Origin: Demequina phytophila
GTDB taxonomy: Bacteria; Actinomycetota; Actinomycetes; Actinomycetales; Demequinaceae
NCBI RefSeq assembly: GCF_000971135.1
Contig: NZ_BBLW01000003.1
Coordinates: 124,001-188,000, forward strand
Length of the DNA: 64,000 nt
Reading direction: 5' to 3'
The notes under the pieces: generated by a model
What the model was told of the DNA's origin: nothing
The model's database searches: none
The model's input: only the letters and a program-made list of their open reading frames with translations
Program-made: the position numbers and the translations under genes
Shown: piece after piece, positions 56,544 to 64,000 of the stretch
Numbering within the stretch: the stretch's first letter is position 1
How the letters are laid out: each line of letters begins with the position of its first letter

Positions 56544-56577
56544 GGAAGGGCCGGTCGCGACCGCGACCGGCCCTTCC
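56544..56577 (+). terminator. Terminator after gyrA
   Basis: GGAAGGGCCGGTCGCG (56544-56559) and its complement (56562-56577) form a long perfect stem 10 bp after the gyrA stop. Confidence 0.85.
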
Positions 56578-56602
56578 TGCGTCTCCGGGGCCAACACGCG
56601 CC

Positions 56603-56608
56603 TATCCT
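56603..56608 (+). promoter_or_regulatory. -10 box of leaderless alpha/beta hydrolase gene
   Basis: TATCCT lies 6 nt before the ATG at 56615, with no Shine-Dalgarno sequence. Confidence 0.5.
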
Positions 56609-56614
56609 CGGGTG

Positions 56615-57625
56615 ATGAGCACGTTGACGTGGCGGCCGGACATCCTCGACGGATACGAGGCGGCGGACCTGGGCGCTCCCGCGGTCGCGCCGTCCGGCCG
56701 CGCCGACGGCGCGCTGACCCGCACCCTGATCCGCCGGGTCGCGGTGCCCGAGGCGCCTCGCGCGGTGGCCGTGATCGTGCATGGCTACAACGACTACTTC
56801 TTCGCCACCCACCTGGCGGACGAGCTCGCGGCCGCGGGCTGCGCGGCCTACGCGGTCGACATGCGTCGAGCCGGCCGTTCGCTCCAGCCCGGCAACCAGC
56901 CGCACCACATCGCGCACATCGACGAGCTGGGGGACGACATCGCTGACGCGGCGACGGCCGCGCGGGACGATGCCCTGGCCCGGGGCCTGGGCGACCTCCC
57001 CTTGGTGGTCCACGCCCATTCGACCGGCGGGCTCGCGGCGGCGGTGTGGGCGAGCGACCGCCCGGATGCCGCCTTGGCTGCGCTGGTGCTCGACGGGCCG
57101 TTCTTCGGGCTCGCGCTCACCGCAGGTCAGCGCGCGCTCATGCGGGCCGTGCCGGTGCTCGCCCGGGCGCGGTCGCGCATGGTGATCGACCCGGCACGAT
57201 CCCCGTACACCGCGGGCCTGCTCGAGCGCGGCTGGGAGTTCGACGTCACCTGGAAGCGACCCGAGGGTGTGGGCGCGACCGCGGGGTGGCTCGCGGCGAC
57301 CCGGGCGGCCCAGGCCCGCGCCGCAGGGGGCCTGGACATCCGGGTGCCCGTCCTCCTCGTCTCGTCCGACTCGACCGGGCCCGACCGTCTCGACAACCCG
57401 CTTCACGCGAGCCAGGACACCGTGGTGGATGTGGCCGCGACCGCGCGCGCGGCGACGCGGCTGGGGGCGCAGGTCGAGCCCGTGATCATCGCCGGAGCGC
57501 TCCACGACGCCGCCCTCAGCGCCGCGGGCCCGCGTGCACGCTACTTCGAGACGCTTCGGGACTTCCTCGGATCAGCGCTCCAGCAGGGTCACGAACCCCC
57601 TGGTAACGTCCGCACCAGGGGGTGA
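56615..57625 (+). CDS. Alpha/beta hydrolase (monoglyceride-lipase-like)
   Basis: This 336-residue protein has the alpha/beta hydrolase pattern: VAVIVHGYNDYFFATHLADELAAAG (oxyanion region), AVDMRRAGRS, and VVHAHSTGGLAAAVWA with nucleophile Ser in HSTGG. VLLVSSDSTGPDRLDNP lies in the acid region and IIAGALHDAALSA contains the probable catalytic His. It resembles serine aminopeptidase S33/monoacylglycerol lipase-type proteins; the substrate is unknown. No signal peptide. The next gene's ATG lies just after its stop. Confidence 0.82.
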   Translation: MSTLTWRPDILDGYEAADLGAPAVAPSGRADGALTRTLIRRVAVPEAPRAVAVIVHGYNDYFFATHLADELAAAGCAAYAVDMRRAGRSLQPGNQPHHIAHIDELGDDIADAATAARDDALARGLGDLPLVVHAHSTGGLAAAVWASDRPDAALAALVLDGPFFGLALTAGQRALMRAVPVLARARSRMVIDPARSPYTAGLLERGWEFDVTWKRPEGVGATAGWLAATRAAQARAAGGLDIRVPVLLVSSDSTGPDRLDNPLHASQDTVVDVAATARAATRLGAQVEPVIIAGALHDAALSAAGPRARYFETLRDFLGSALQQGHEPPGNVRTRG

Positions 57626-57627
57626 CC

Positions 57628-58152
57628 ATGGGTGCGGGGTTCGTGCTGACCGGGCTGCTGCTCGCGCTGACCCTGACCGCGGCGGCGATCCTGCGGTGGT
57701 CCGCCAAGCCGTGGCACGCGGTGGGGCTCGCCGCGGCCGCCATGGCGACCACCGTCACCGTCTCGCTCACCGGGGCGTTCGCCGCGCCGCCCACCGGGCC
57801 CGGCGAGGCGCTGCTCACCGCGACGGCGGAGGAGCCCCAGCCCGAGGACGGCGACGAATACTTCTTCACCGCCCGGTCGGGCCCGGTGCCGATCCCGATG
57901 CCGGACGCGTGGCTGGCGGTCGCGGGCGACGGCGTCCATGCATCGGTCCCCTGGCCCGTCGACACCGGCGGCGCGGTGGTCACGGAGGGGGTGCCCACCG
58001 CCGTGGGGCTCGACACGGAGGTGCTCGCCGACTACTACGCGTCGATCGGCCAGCTCGACCGCGACGGCGACACGTTCCTGGTCGAGACTCGCTCGGGATG
58101 GACCGCCGAGGTCGAGCTCAGCGGCGGCGTCCTCACGGTCACCTTCCCCTGA
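57628..58152 (+). CDS. Hypothetical membrane-anchored protein
   Basis: This 174-residue protein is not recognised. It starts with two hydrophobic helices (GFVLTGLLLALTLTAAAIL and WHAVGLAAAAMATTVTVSL) separated by a short basic loop, then an acidic, Pro-rich extracellular segment and a small beta-rich domain ending LSGGVLTVTFP. AGGGGG lies 6 nt before the ATG; a GTG at 57622 overlapping the upstream stop is an alternative. Translation is probably coupled to the hydrolase gene. Confidence 0.7.
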   Translation: MGAGFVLTGLLLALTLTAAAILRWSAKPWHAVGLAAAAMATTVTVSLTGAFAAPPTGPGEALLTATAEEPQPEDGDEYFFTARSGPVPIPMPDAWLAVAGDGVHASVPWPVDTGGAVVTEGVPTAVGLDTEVLADYYASIGQLDRDGDTFLVETRSGWTAEVELSGGVLTVTFP

Positions 58153-58183
58153 GCCCGCCCACCTGGCGATGCCGGCGGCGAGG

Positions 58184-60685
58184 TCAGATGAACAGCGTGG
58201 TGCCGCTCTCGTTGGCCTCTCCGAGGAAGGTCGCGACGCCGGCGAGCTCGACCCCGTCGAGCAGGTCGGACTGCGACATGCCCAGCAGATCCATGGTCAT
58301 GGTGCAGCCGAGCAGGCGGGCGCCGCCTTCCTGCGCCGACCGGATCAGCTCGGGCAGGCTCTGCACGTCGTTCTTCTTCATGACGTTCTTGATCATCGCC
58401 GTACCCGCGCCGGCCATGTGCATCTGCGACAGCGTCAGCTTCTCCGCGCCACGCGGCATCATCGCGCCGAACATCTTGTCCATCATCTTCTTCTCGCGCT
58501 TGGGCGGGTCCGTCCTGCGCAGCGCGTTGAGACCCCAGAAGGTGAAGAACATGGAGACCTCGTCGCCCATGGCGACGGCGCCGTTCGCGATGATGAACGC
58601 CGCGAGCACCTTGTCGAGGTCCCCGCTGAAGACCACCATCGACGTCTTGTTCTTGCCGGAGGACGATGCGCCGGTCGCCACCGGCGTCACGCCCCCCTTG
58701 CGGAACGTGCCGACGAAGCCGGGCCCCTTCGGGTCGAGGCTCACCAGGGTGTGGCCGTTCTTGGCGGCCCACGCGGGCCCGTCGAGCGCGAAGCCCGGGT
58801 CGGAGACGGTGACGCGCAGCTCGTCGCCGGCGTTCGCCTTCCTCATGGCGTCCGCGAGCCGCATGATCGGGCCGGGGCAGGCGAGCCCGGTGCAGTCCAG
58901 CTCGGTGACCTGGCCGGTCGCGGCGGCCACAGCCGAGGCGACCGACACCTTCTCCGCGTAGTTCTCCATCGGGGGCTGCGCGACGTACTGGTCGGCCGGG
59001 TTGTCGTGCACGTGGCCGTAGGTGGTCGAGCCGCCGGACAGGGTGGCGACGTCGGTGAAGCCGTTCTGGACCAGGATCCGGTGCGCGAGATACGAGCGGA
59101 AGCCCACTGCGCAGTAGAGGCGGATCGGCTGGTCCTTGTCGCTCCAGCCCTTGATGGCCTCGCGGAATGTGGCGAGCGGCACCGACTCGGCGCCGGGCAG
59201 GTGGTGGATGCCGTACTCCTCGGGGGTGCGGACGTCCACGAGACGTGCGCCGGCGGGCAGCGGCCACTCCTCCGCGTACCAGAGGGTGAAGTCGCCGCGG
59301 ATGGTGTTGGCGGCGACGAACCCGGCCATGTTGACGGGGTCCTTCGCGGAGCCGAACGGCGGCGCGTACGCGAGCTCCTGCTCCTCGAGGTCGAACACGG
59401 TGAGGCCGGCACGGACCGCCATGGCGAAGACGTCGAGGCGCTTGTCGACGCCGTCGAAGCCGCAGGCCTGCGCGCCCAGCACGCGGCCGTCGGACGGGGA
59501 GAACAGCAGTTTGATGTGCATCATCGCGGTGCCGGGGTAGTAGCCGGCGTGGCCCGACGGGTGGACGTGCGCCACCCGGTACTCGACCCCCGCTGCGTCG
59601 AGCTGGCGCGACGTCGCGCCGGTGCCGCCGGCGACCATGTCGAACACCTTCACGATCGACGTGCCCTGCGTGCTCTTGTACTCGGTGGTGCGGCCGCACA
59701 TGTTCTCGGCAGCGACGCGCGCCTGCCGGTTCGCGGGGCCGGCGAGCGGCGCGAGGTACTGGCCGGGCAGCACGGGGTGCGCGGTCTCGACGGCGTCGCC
59801 TGCGGCGTAGATGTCCGGATCCGAGGTGCGCATGTGGGTGTCGACCCTGATGCCGCCGCGCTCGCCCAGCTCGATCCCGGCCTCCTTCACCAGCTCGACC
59901 GCGGGCCTCACGCCCGCGGCGAGGATCACCAGGTCCGCCTTGAGGACCGTGCCCGAGTTGAGCTCGACGCTCACGCGTCCGTCGCCGTCCTTGTCCGCGA
60001 GCGGCTGGAACGCCGCGGCGGCGGTGGACAGGTGCAGACCGATGCCGCGCATGCGCAGGTGCTGCTCGACGGGGGTGGCGATCTCGTGGTCGACGGGGGG
60101 CAGGATCTGGTCGGAGAGCTCGACCACGTCGACACGCACGCCCCGGTGATGGAGGTTCTCCGCCATCTCGAGGCCGATGTAACCGGCGCCCACCACCACG
60201 GCGGTGACGGTGCCGCGGCGGCCGGCCTTCTGCGCGGCGATCGCCGCGTCCAGGCGCGCCTTGATGCGGTCCATGTCGCCGATCCGGCGCAGCACCTCCA
60301 CGGCGGGGTGGTCGATGCCGGGCAGCGGCGGGCGGACCGCCTCGGCGCCCATGCACAGCGCGAGCTTGTCGTAGGACTCGGTGTACTCGCGGCCGGTGTC
60401 CACCTCGCGCGCGGTGATGGTCTTGGCGTCGCGGTCGATCGCGACCACCTCGGTCGCGATGCGCACGTCGATGTCGAGCGACTCGCGCAGGCTCTCGGGC
60501 GTCTGCAGCAGCAGCCGGGAGCGCTCGGAGATCACCTCGCCCACGTGGTACGGCAGCCCGCAGTTCGCGAACGAGACGTGGTGCCCGCGCTCGAACACCA
60601 CGATCTCCGCGGACTCGTCGAGGCGCCGCGCCCTCGCGGCGGTGGATGCTCCGGCGGCGACCCCGCCGATGACGACCAGCTTCAT
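58184..60685 (-). CDS. CoA-disulfide reductase-rhodanese-TusA-DsrE multidomain protein
   Basis: This 833-residue protein fuses four sulfur-handling modules. Residues 1-450 are an FAD/NAD(P)H CoA-disulfide reductase ([16 protein letters not shown]; active Cys 42 in SFANCGLPY). Residues about 460-560 are a rhodanese with Cys 525 (LYCAVGFRS). A TusA-like domain has CPGP at Cys 603, and a DsrE-type domain ends the protein with Cys 794 (LGCTMTMDL). It likely reduces persulfides/polysulfides and relays sulfane sulfur. CAGGAGG precedes the ATG. CsoR/CstR-like operator sequences lie upstream, which fits sulfide-stress control. Confidence 0.92.
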   Translation of the reverse strand: MKLVVIGGVAAGASTAARARRLDESAEIVVFERGHHVSFANCGLPYHVGEVISERSRLLLQTPESLRESLDIDVRIATEVVAIDRDAKTITAREVDTGREYTESYDKLALCMGAEAVRPPLPGIDHPAVEVLRRIGDMDRIKARLDAAIAAQKAGRRGTVTAVVVGAGYIGLEMAENLHHRGVRVDVVELSDQILPPVDHEIATPVEQHLRMRGIGLHLSTAAAAFQPLADKDGDGRVSVELNSGTVLKADLVILAAGVRPAVELVKEAGIELGERGGIRVDTHMRTSDPDIYAAGDAVETAHPVLPGQYLAPLAGPANRQARVAAENMCGRTTEYKSTQGTSIVKVFDMVAGGTGATSRQLDAAGVEYRVAHVHPSGHAGYYPGTAMMHIKLLFSPSDGRVLGAQACGFDGVDKRLDVFAMAVRAGLTVFDLEEQELAYAPPFGSAKDPVNMAGFVAANTIRGDFTLWYAEEWPLPAGARLVDVRTPEEYGIHHLPGAESVPLATFREAIKGWSDKDQPIRLYCAVGFRSYLAHRILVQNGFTDVATLSGGSTTYGHVHDNPADQYVAQPPMENYAEKVSVASAVAAATGQVTELDCTGLACPGPIMRLADAMRKANAGDELRVTVSDPGFALDGPAWAAKNGHTLVSLDPKGPGFVGTFRKGGVTPVATGASSSGKNKTSMVVFSGDLDKVLAAFIIANGAVAMGDEVSMFFTFWGLNALRRTDPPKREKKMMDKMFGAMMPRGAEKLTLSQMHMAGAGTAMIKNVMKKNDVQSLPELIRSAQEGGARLLGCTMTMDLLGMSQSDLLDGVELAGVATFLGEANESGTTLFI

Positions 60686-60694
60686 GAGATGCCT

Positions 60695-60759
60695 CCTGGG
60701 GTATCTGGCTTCTGACATCGAAGATATCCCCCGGGGTATCCACACCTGGGGGTATCTGG
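60695..60759. promoter_or_regulatory. CsoR/CstR-like operator array
   Basis: GATATCCCCCGGGGTATC (60723-60740) is a near-perfect palindrome of the TACCC...GGGTA type. Two direct copies of CCTGGGG(G)TATCTGG flank it (60695-60708 and 60745-60759). CstR, a CsoR-family persulfide sensor, recognises such sites before rhodanese/CoADR genes. Confidence 0.65.
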
Positions 60760-60869
60760 TCCCGGTTGGGTGGCTCCCGGCGCCCGGGAGCGGGACGATG
60801 CGCGGGCTCGTTGGACAGGTGGCGCCGCCTTGGCGCGGCGGTGAGCACCGCATCGTCCCCCGCCGTTCA

Positions 60870-60884
60870 TTTGAAAGAATCAAA
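60870..60884. promoter_or_regulatory. Fur/PerR-type operator
   Basis: TTTGA-AAGAA-TCAAA is a perfect 5-bp inverted repeat with a 5-bp centre, directly before the fur-family gene promoter (TACGCT, 60894-60899). It suggests autoregulation. Confidence 0.6.
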
Positions 60885-60893
60885 AGAAGGACG

Positions 60894-60899
60894 TACGCT
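60894..60899 (+). promoter_or_regulatory. -10 box of leaderless fur-family gene
   Basis: TACGCT lies 7 nt before the ATG at 60907, 10 bp after the inverted repeat. Confidence 0.5.
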
Positions 60900-60906
60900 G
60901 GCCCTC

Positions 60907-61359
60907 ATGAGATCGATCGACGCGCCCGCCATGCTGCGCGAGGCGGGCCTGCGTGTCACCGAGCCGCGACGCGCGGTGCTCGAGGCGCTCGAGGGCCTGC
61001 CGCATGCCTCGGCCGACGCGGTGCACGCGCGCGTCTCGCGCCGCCTCCCCGACGTGTCCCTCCAGACCGTCTACAACGTCCTCCACGACCTCACCGGTCG
61101 CGGCATCGCGCGTTCGATCGAGCCCGGCGACCACCCCGCCCGCTACGAGCTGCGGGTGGGCGACAACCACCACCACCTGGTCTGCACGCGCTGCGGCGTG
61201 ATCGCAGACGTCGACTGCGTCGTGGGTCAGGCCCCGTGCCTCACCCCCGACGACGACCACGGTTTCGCCGTCGCCGAGGCGGAGGTCACCTTCTGGGGCC
61301 TCTGCGGCGCCTGCCAGTCCGTGGAATCCCTGCCGTCCCCTGCCCACGCACGTCTCTGA
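60907..61359 (+). CDS. Fur-family regulator (FurA/PerR-like)
   Basis: This 150-residue metalloregulator has a winged helix ([36 protein letters not shown]) and the metal-binding segment [13 protein letters not shown], followed by a second Cys pair (LCGACQS) that would complete the structural zinc site. It lies 29 bp upstream of catalase. FurA-katG and PerR/CatR-katA pairs are common, so it probably senses peroxide. The ATG at 60907 is supported by a leaderless -10 box; an in-frame extension to 60766 is rejected. Confidence 0.92.
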   Translation: MRSIDAPAMLREAGLRVTEPRRAVLEALEGLPHASADAVHARVSRRLPDVSLQTVYNVLHDLTGRGIARSIEPGDHPARYELRVGDNHHHLVCTRCGVIADVDCVVGQAPCLTPDDDHGFAVAEAEVTFWGLCGACQSVESLPSPAHARL

Positions 61360-61388
61360 ACGTCCCAACCCCACAGAGGAGCGCTCCC

Positions 61389-62903
61389 ATGTCGGAGAAG
61401 TTCACCACCACCAACGCCGGCGCCCCCGTCGCCTCGGACCAGCACTCGCTGACCGTCGGCAACAACGGCGTCACCGCCCTCACCGACCACTACCTGGTCG
61501 AGAAGCTCGCGCAGTTCAACCGGGAGCGCGTGCCCGAGCGCGTGGTGCACGCCAAGGGCGGCGGCGCGTTCGGCACGTTCACCACCACCAACCCGGACAT
61601 CGCGAAGTACACGCGCGCCGCGCTGTTCCAGGACGGCGTGCAGACCGAGATGCTCGCGCGCTTCTCCTCGGTGGCCGGCGAGCACGGCTCGCCCGACACC
61701 TGGCGCGACCCGCGCGGCTTCGCGCTGAAGTTCTACACGACCGAGGGCAACTACGACCTCGTGGGCAACAACACGCCCGTGTTCTTCATCCGTGACGGCA
61801 TCAAGTTCCCCGACTTCATCCGCTCGCAGAAGCGCCTGCCGGGTTCGCACCTGCGCGACAACGACATGCAGTGGGACTTCTGGACCCTCCAGCCGGAGTC
61901 GGCGCACCAGGTCACCTGGCTCATGGGTGAGCGCGGCCTGCCCCGCTCGTGGCGCGAGATGCAGGGCTACGGCTCGCACACCTACCAGTGGATCAACGCC
62001 GAGGGCGAGCGCTTCTGGGTGAAGTACCACTTCAAGTCCCAGCAGGGCGTGCACGGCCTCAGCATCGAGGAGGCGGGTCAGCTCGCGGGCTCGGACGGCG
62101 ACCACCACATCCGCGACCTCTACGAGCACATCGAGGCCGGCGACTTCCCGCGCTGGGACCTCCACGTGCAGGTCATGCCGTACGAGGATGCCAAGACGTA
62201 CCGCTTCAACCCGTTCGACCTCACCAAGGTGTGGCCGCACGGCGACTACCCGCTGATCCCGGTGGGCGTGATGGAGCTCAACAAGAACCCCGAGAACTAC
62301 TTCGCGCAGATCGAGCAGGCGACCTTCGCCCCCTCGAACTTCGTGCCCGGTATCGGCGCCTCGCCGGACAAGATGCTGATGGCGCGCATCTTCTCCTACG
62401 CGGACGCGCACCGCTACCGCGTGGGCACCAACCACGCCGACCTCCCCGTCAACTCCCCGCACGCCGCGGACGCCAACGGCCACTCGTACGCGAAGGACGG
62501 CGCGATGCGCTACTCCTTCTCCTCGCCCTCGACGCCTGTCTACGCGCCCAACTCGCTGGGCGGCGCGCACGCCGACGCCGAGCGTGCCGGTGACGCGGGC
62601 AACTGGGAGTCCGACGGCGAGCTGGTCCGTGCGGCCGCGACCCTCCACGCCGAGGACGACGACTTCGGCCAGGCCGGCACCATGTACCGCGAGGTCTTCG
62701 ACGACGCGGGCAAGGCCCACATCCTCGAGCAGATCACCGGCCACGTCGGCGCGGTGCAGTCGGACGAGATCCGCGAGCGTGCGATCCAGTACTGGACCAA
62801 CGTCGACGCGGGCCTCGGCGCGAAGCTGCGCGCCAACCTCGCAGGCGAGACGCCGGTCGAGGCCGGCGAGCCCGGCACCGGAGTGGAGCCCGTCACCGTC
62901 TGA
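61389..62903 (+). CDS. katA: Monofunctional catalase
   Basis: This 504-residue haem enzyme breaks down hydrogen peroxide. The catalytic His 54 lies in [14 protein letters not shown], the distal Asn in [12 protein letters not shown], and the proximal haem Tyr in [15 protein letters not shown]. Its length matches small-subunit clade 3 catalases, which often bind NADPH. GAGGAG lies 7-8 nt before the ATG. It is probably co-transcribed with the Fur-type regulator and ends in a strong terminator. Confidence 0.97.
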   Translation: MSEKFTTTNAGAPVASDQHSLTVGNNGVTALTDHYLVEKLAQFNRERVPERVVHAKGGGAFGTFTTTNPDIAKYTRAALFQDGVQTEMLARFSSVAGEHGSPDTWRDPRGFALKFYTTEGNYDLVGNNTPVFFIRDGIKFPDFIRSQKRLPGSHLRDNDMQWDFWTLQPESAHQVTWLMGERGLPRSWREMQGYGSHTYQWINAEGERFWVKYHFKSQQGVHGLSIEEAGQLAGSDGDHHIRDLYEHIEAGDFPRWDLHVQVMPYEDAKTYRFNPFDLTKVWPHGDYPLIPVGVMELNKNPENYFAQIEQATFAPSNFVPGIGASPDKMLMARIFSYADAHRYRVGTNHADLPVNSPHAADANGHSYAKDGAMRYSFSSPSTPVYAPNSLGGAHADAERAGDAGNWESDGELVRAAATLHAEDDDFGQAGTMYREVFDDAGKAHILEQITGHVGAVQSDEIRERAIQYWTNVDAGLGAKLRANLAGETPVEAGEPGTGVEPVTV

Positions 62904-62922
62904 TCGATCGCGTCAACTGAAT

Positions 62923-62965
62923 CCGAGGGCCCGGTCCCGCTCGATGAGCGGGTTCGGGCCCTCGG
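62923..62965 (+). terminator. Terminator after catalase
   Basis: Outer arms CCGAGGGCCCG and CGGGCCCTCGG with inner CCCGCTC/GAGCGGG form a long hairpin 19 bp beyond the catalase stop. Confidence 0.85.
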
Positions 62966-63019
62966 CGCGTCCGCGGCTACCATGGCCGCGCCCCCACCTG
63001 CCCCGGACGGAGACCCTCC

Positions 63020-64000
63020 ATGCCCACCGACGCCCGCACCGCGACCGGAGTGCCCGAGGCGACCACCGCATCGTCCTGGCGCGCGGCGCTGAAGCCGCGC
63101 ACGCTACGCGTGGAACTGGTCTCCGGCCTCATGGTCGCGCTCGCGCTCATCCCCGAGGCGATCAGCTTCTCGATCATCGCGGGCGTGGACCCGCGGGTGG
63201 GTCTGTTCGCGTCCTTCACCATGGCCGTGTCGATCGCTTTCCTGGGCGGGCGTCCCGCGATGATCTCGGCCGCGACGGCCGCGGTCGCGCTCGTGGTCGC
63301 ACCCCTCGCCAAGGAGCACGGCCTCGACTACCTGGTGGTCGCGGTGGTCCTCGGCGGGCTCATCCAGGTCGCGCTGGGACTGCTGGGCGTCGCGAAGCTC
63401 ATGCGCTTCATCCCGCGCTCCGTCATGGTCGGGTTCGTCAACTCGCTCGCGATCCTCATCGCGATGGCGCAGCTGCCGCACCTCACCGGCAAGCCCTGGG
63501 TCGTGTACGTCCTGGTCGCCGCCGGGCTCGGAGTGATCGCGCTGTGGCCGCGGCTGACCAAGGCGGTGCCGGCGCCGCTCGTCGCGATCGTGCTGCTCAC
63601 GGTGGTGACGGTCGCGGCGGGCATCGCGGTCCCGACCGTGGGCGACGAGGGCGCGCTGCCCGAGGGACTCCCCGGGCTGTTCCTTCCCGACGTGCCGCTC
63701 ACCCTCGAGACCCTGCGGATCGTCGCGCCGTACGCGCTCGGCCTCGCGCTCGTGGGTCTGCTCGAGTCGCTCATGACCGCGAAGCTGGTCGACGACATCA
63801 CCGACACCCACTCCGACAAGACCCGCGAGGCCTGGGGACAGGGCGCCGCCAACGTGATCACCGGCCTGTTCGGCGGCATGGGCGGCTGCGCGATGATCGG
63901 CCAGACCATGATCAACGTGAAGGCCGGCGGCGCGCGAACCCGACTGTCGACGTTGAGCGCGGGCGTGTTCCTGCTGATCCTCATCCTGCTGCTGGGCGAC
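63020..64000 (+). CDS. SulP-family anion transporter (3' end missing)
   Basis: The frame is open to the end of the window (327 codons seen). After a 25-residue cytoplasmic start it has the SulP pattern: [52 protein letters not shown], and [51 protein letters not shown]. Eight or more helices are visible; a C-terminal STAS domain, if present, is outside. It likely moves sulfate, bicarbonate or another anion. The ATG at 63020 has GGAG upstream. A GGACGATGC motif (63068) encodes ASS in the N-terminal tail. Confidence 0.93.
   Translation, partial: MPTDARTATGVPEATTASSWRAALKPRTLRVELVSGLMVALALIPEAISFSIIAGVDPRVGLFASFTMAVSIAFLGGRPAMISAATAAVALVVAPLAKEHGLDYLVVAVVLGGLIQVALGLLGVAKLMRFIPRSVMVGFVNSLAILIAMAQLPHLTGKPWVVYVLVAAGLGVIALWPRLTKAVPAPLVAIVLLTVVTVAAGIAVPTVGDEGALPEGLPGLFLPDVPLTLETLRIVAPYALGLALVGLLESLMTAKLVDDITDTHSDKTREAWGQGAANVITGLFGGMGGCAMIGQTMINVKAGGARTRLSTLSAGVFLLILILLLGD

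Noticed and set aside
56534..56614. tRNA-Ile/tRNA-Ala genes after gyrA
   Set aside because: The gap is only 81 bp and is filled by the gyrA terminator and a promoter; no cloverleaf pattern was seen here or in other gaps.

Overview
The window is high-GC (roughly 70-72 %) actinobacterial chromosomal DNA spanning the replication origin. Inositol-phosphate synthase, a DUF6049 protein, a MurJ-associated pseudokinase, TAnnnT -10 boxes 6-7 nt before start codons, and the order rpmH-rnpA-yidD-yidC-jag-rsmG-parA-parB leftward and dnaA-dnaN-recF-DUF721-gyrB-gyrA rightward all fit Actinomycetota, most likely Micrococcales. The genus cannot be fixed from sequence alone.

Left arm, 1-12.2 kb (accessory): end of a dienelactone-hydrolase-like gene, a DHFR/RibD-fold protein, a CcdA-like thiol-redox membrane protein facing a thioredoxin-fold lipoprotein, then a beta-galactoside utilisation cluster (GH35 and GH2 beta-galactosidases, two ABC permeases, sugar-binding lipoprotein, divergent LacI regulator).

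12.2-22.6 kb (conserved): dnaB, rplI-rpsR-ssb-rpsF, an ATP-grasp ligase plus FemAB transferase pair probably building the peptidoglycan cross-bridge, a class A penicillin-binding protein, a PadR regulator and ino1. 22.8-30 kb (variable): hypothetical protein, NAD(P)-binding protein, three DUF805 membrane paralogues, acyltransferase, MFS exporter, Lrp regulator and alanine dehydrogenase.

29.9-46.2 kb (conserved, close to the M. tuberculosis Rv3907c-Rv3924c order): CCA-adding enzyme, Nudix hydrolase, DUF6049 protein, MurJ, stand-alone pseudokinase, TrxB-Trx fusion behind a SigR/SigH-like promoter, aminotransferase, Ddl-like ligase, parB, parA, rsmG, jag, yidC, yidD, rnpA, rpmH, with three parS sites. 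46.2-56.5 kb: dnaA, a 0.9-kb oriC region with DnaA boxes and diverged palindromes, dnaN, recF, DUF721, gyrB, gyrA. 56.5-64 kb: alpha/beta hydrolase, small membrane protein, a four-domain CoA-disulfide reductase/rhodanese/TusA/DsrE protein behind a CsoR/CstR-like operator, Fur-family regulator with catalase, and the start of a SulP transporter.

The most unusual signal is a dispersed short repeat. The 9-mer GGACGATGC occurs 33 times (both strands, counted by eye; about one expected at this composition). Many copies extend to GGACGATGCNNNGGTCNCC or GGACGATGCGCGGG. It lies in gaps, in protein linkers, and as inverted pairs, one of which makes a bidirectional terminator-like hairpin. It is absent from the parAB-rnpA-dnaA block. 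This resembles the behaviour of DNA uptake sequences, but its function is unknown.
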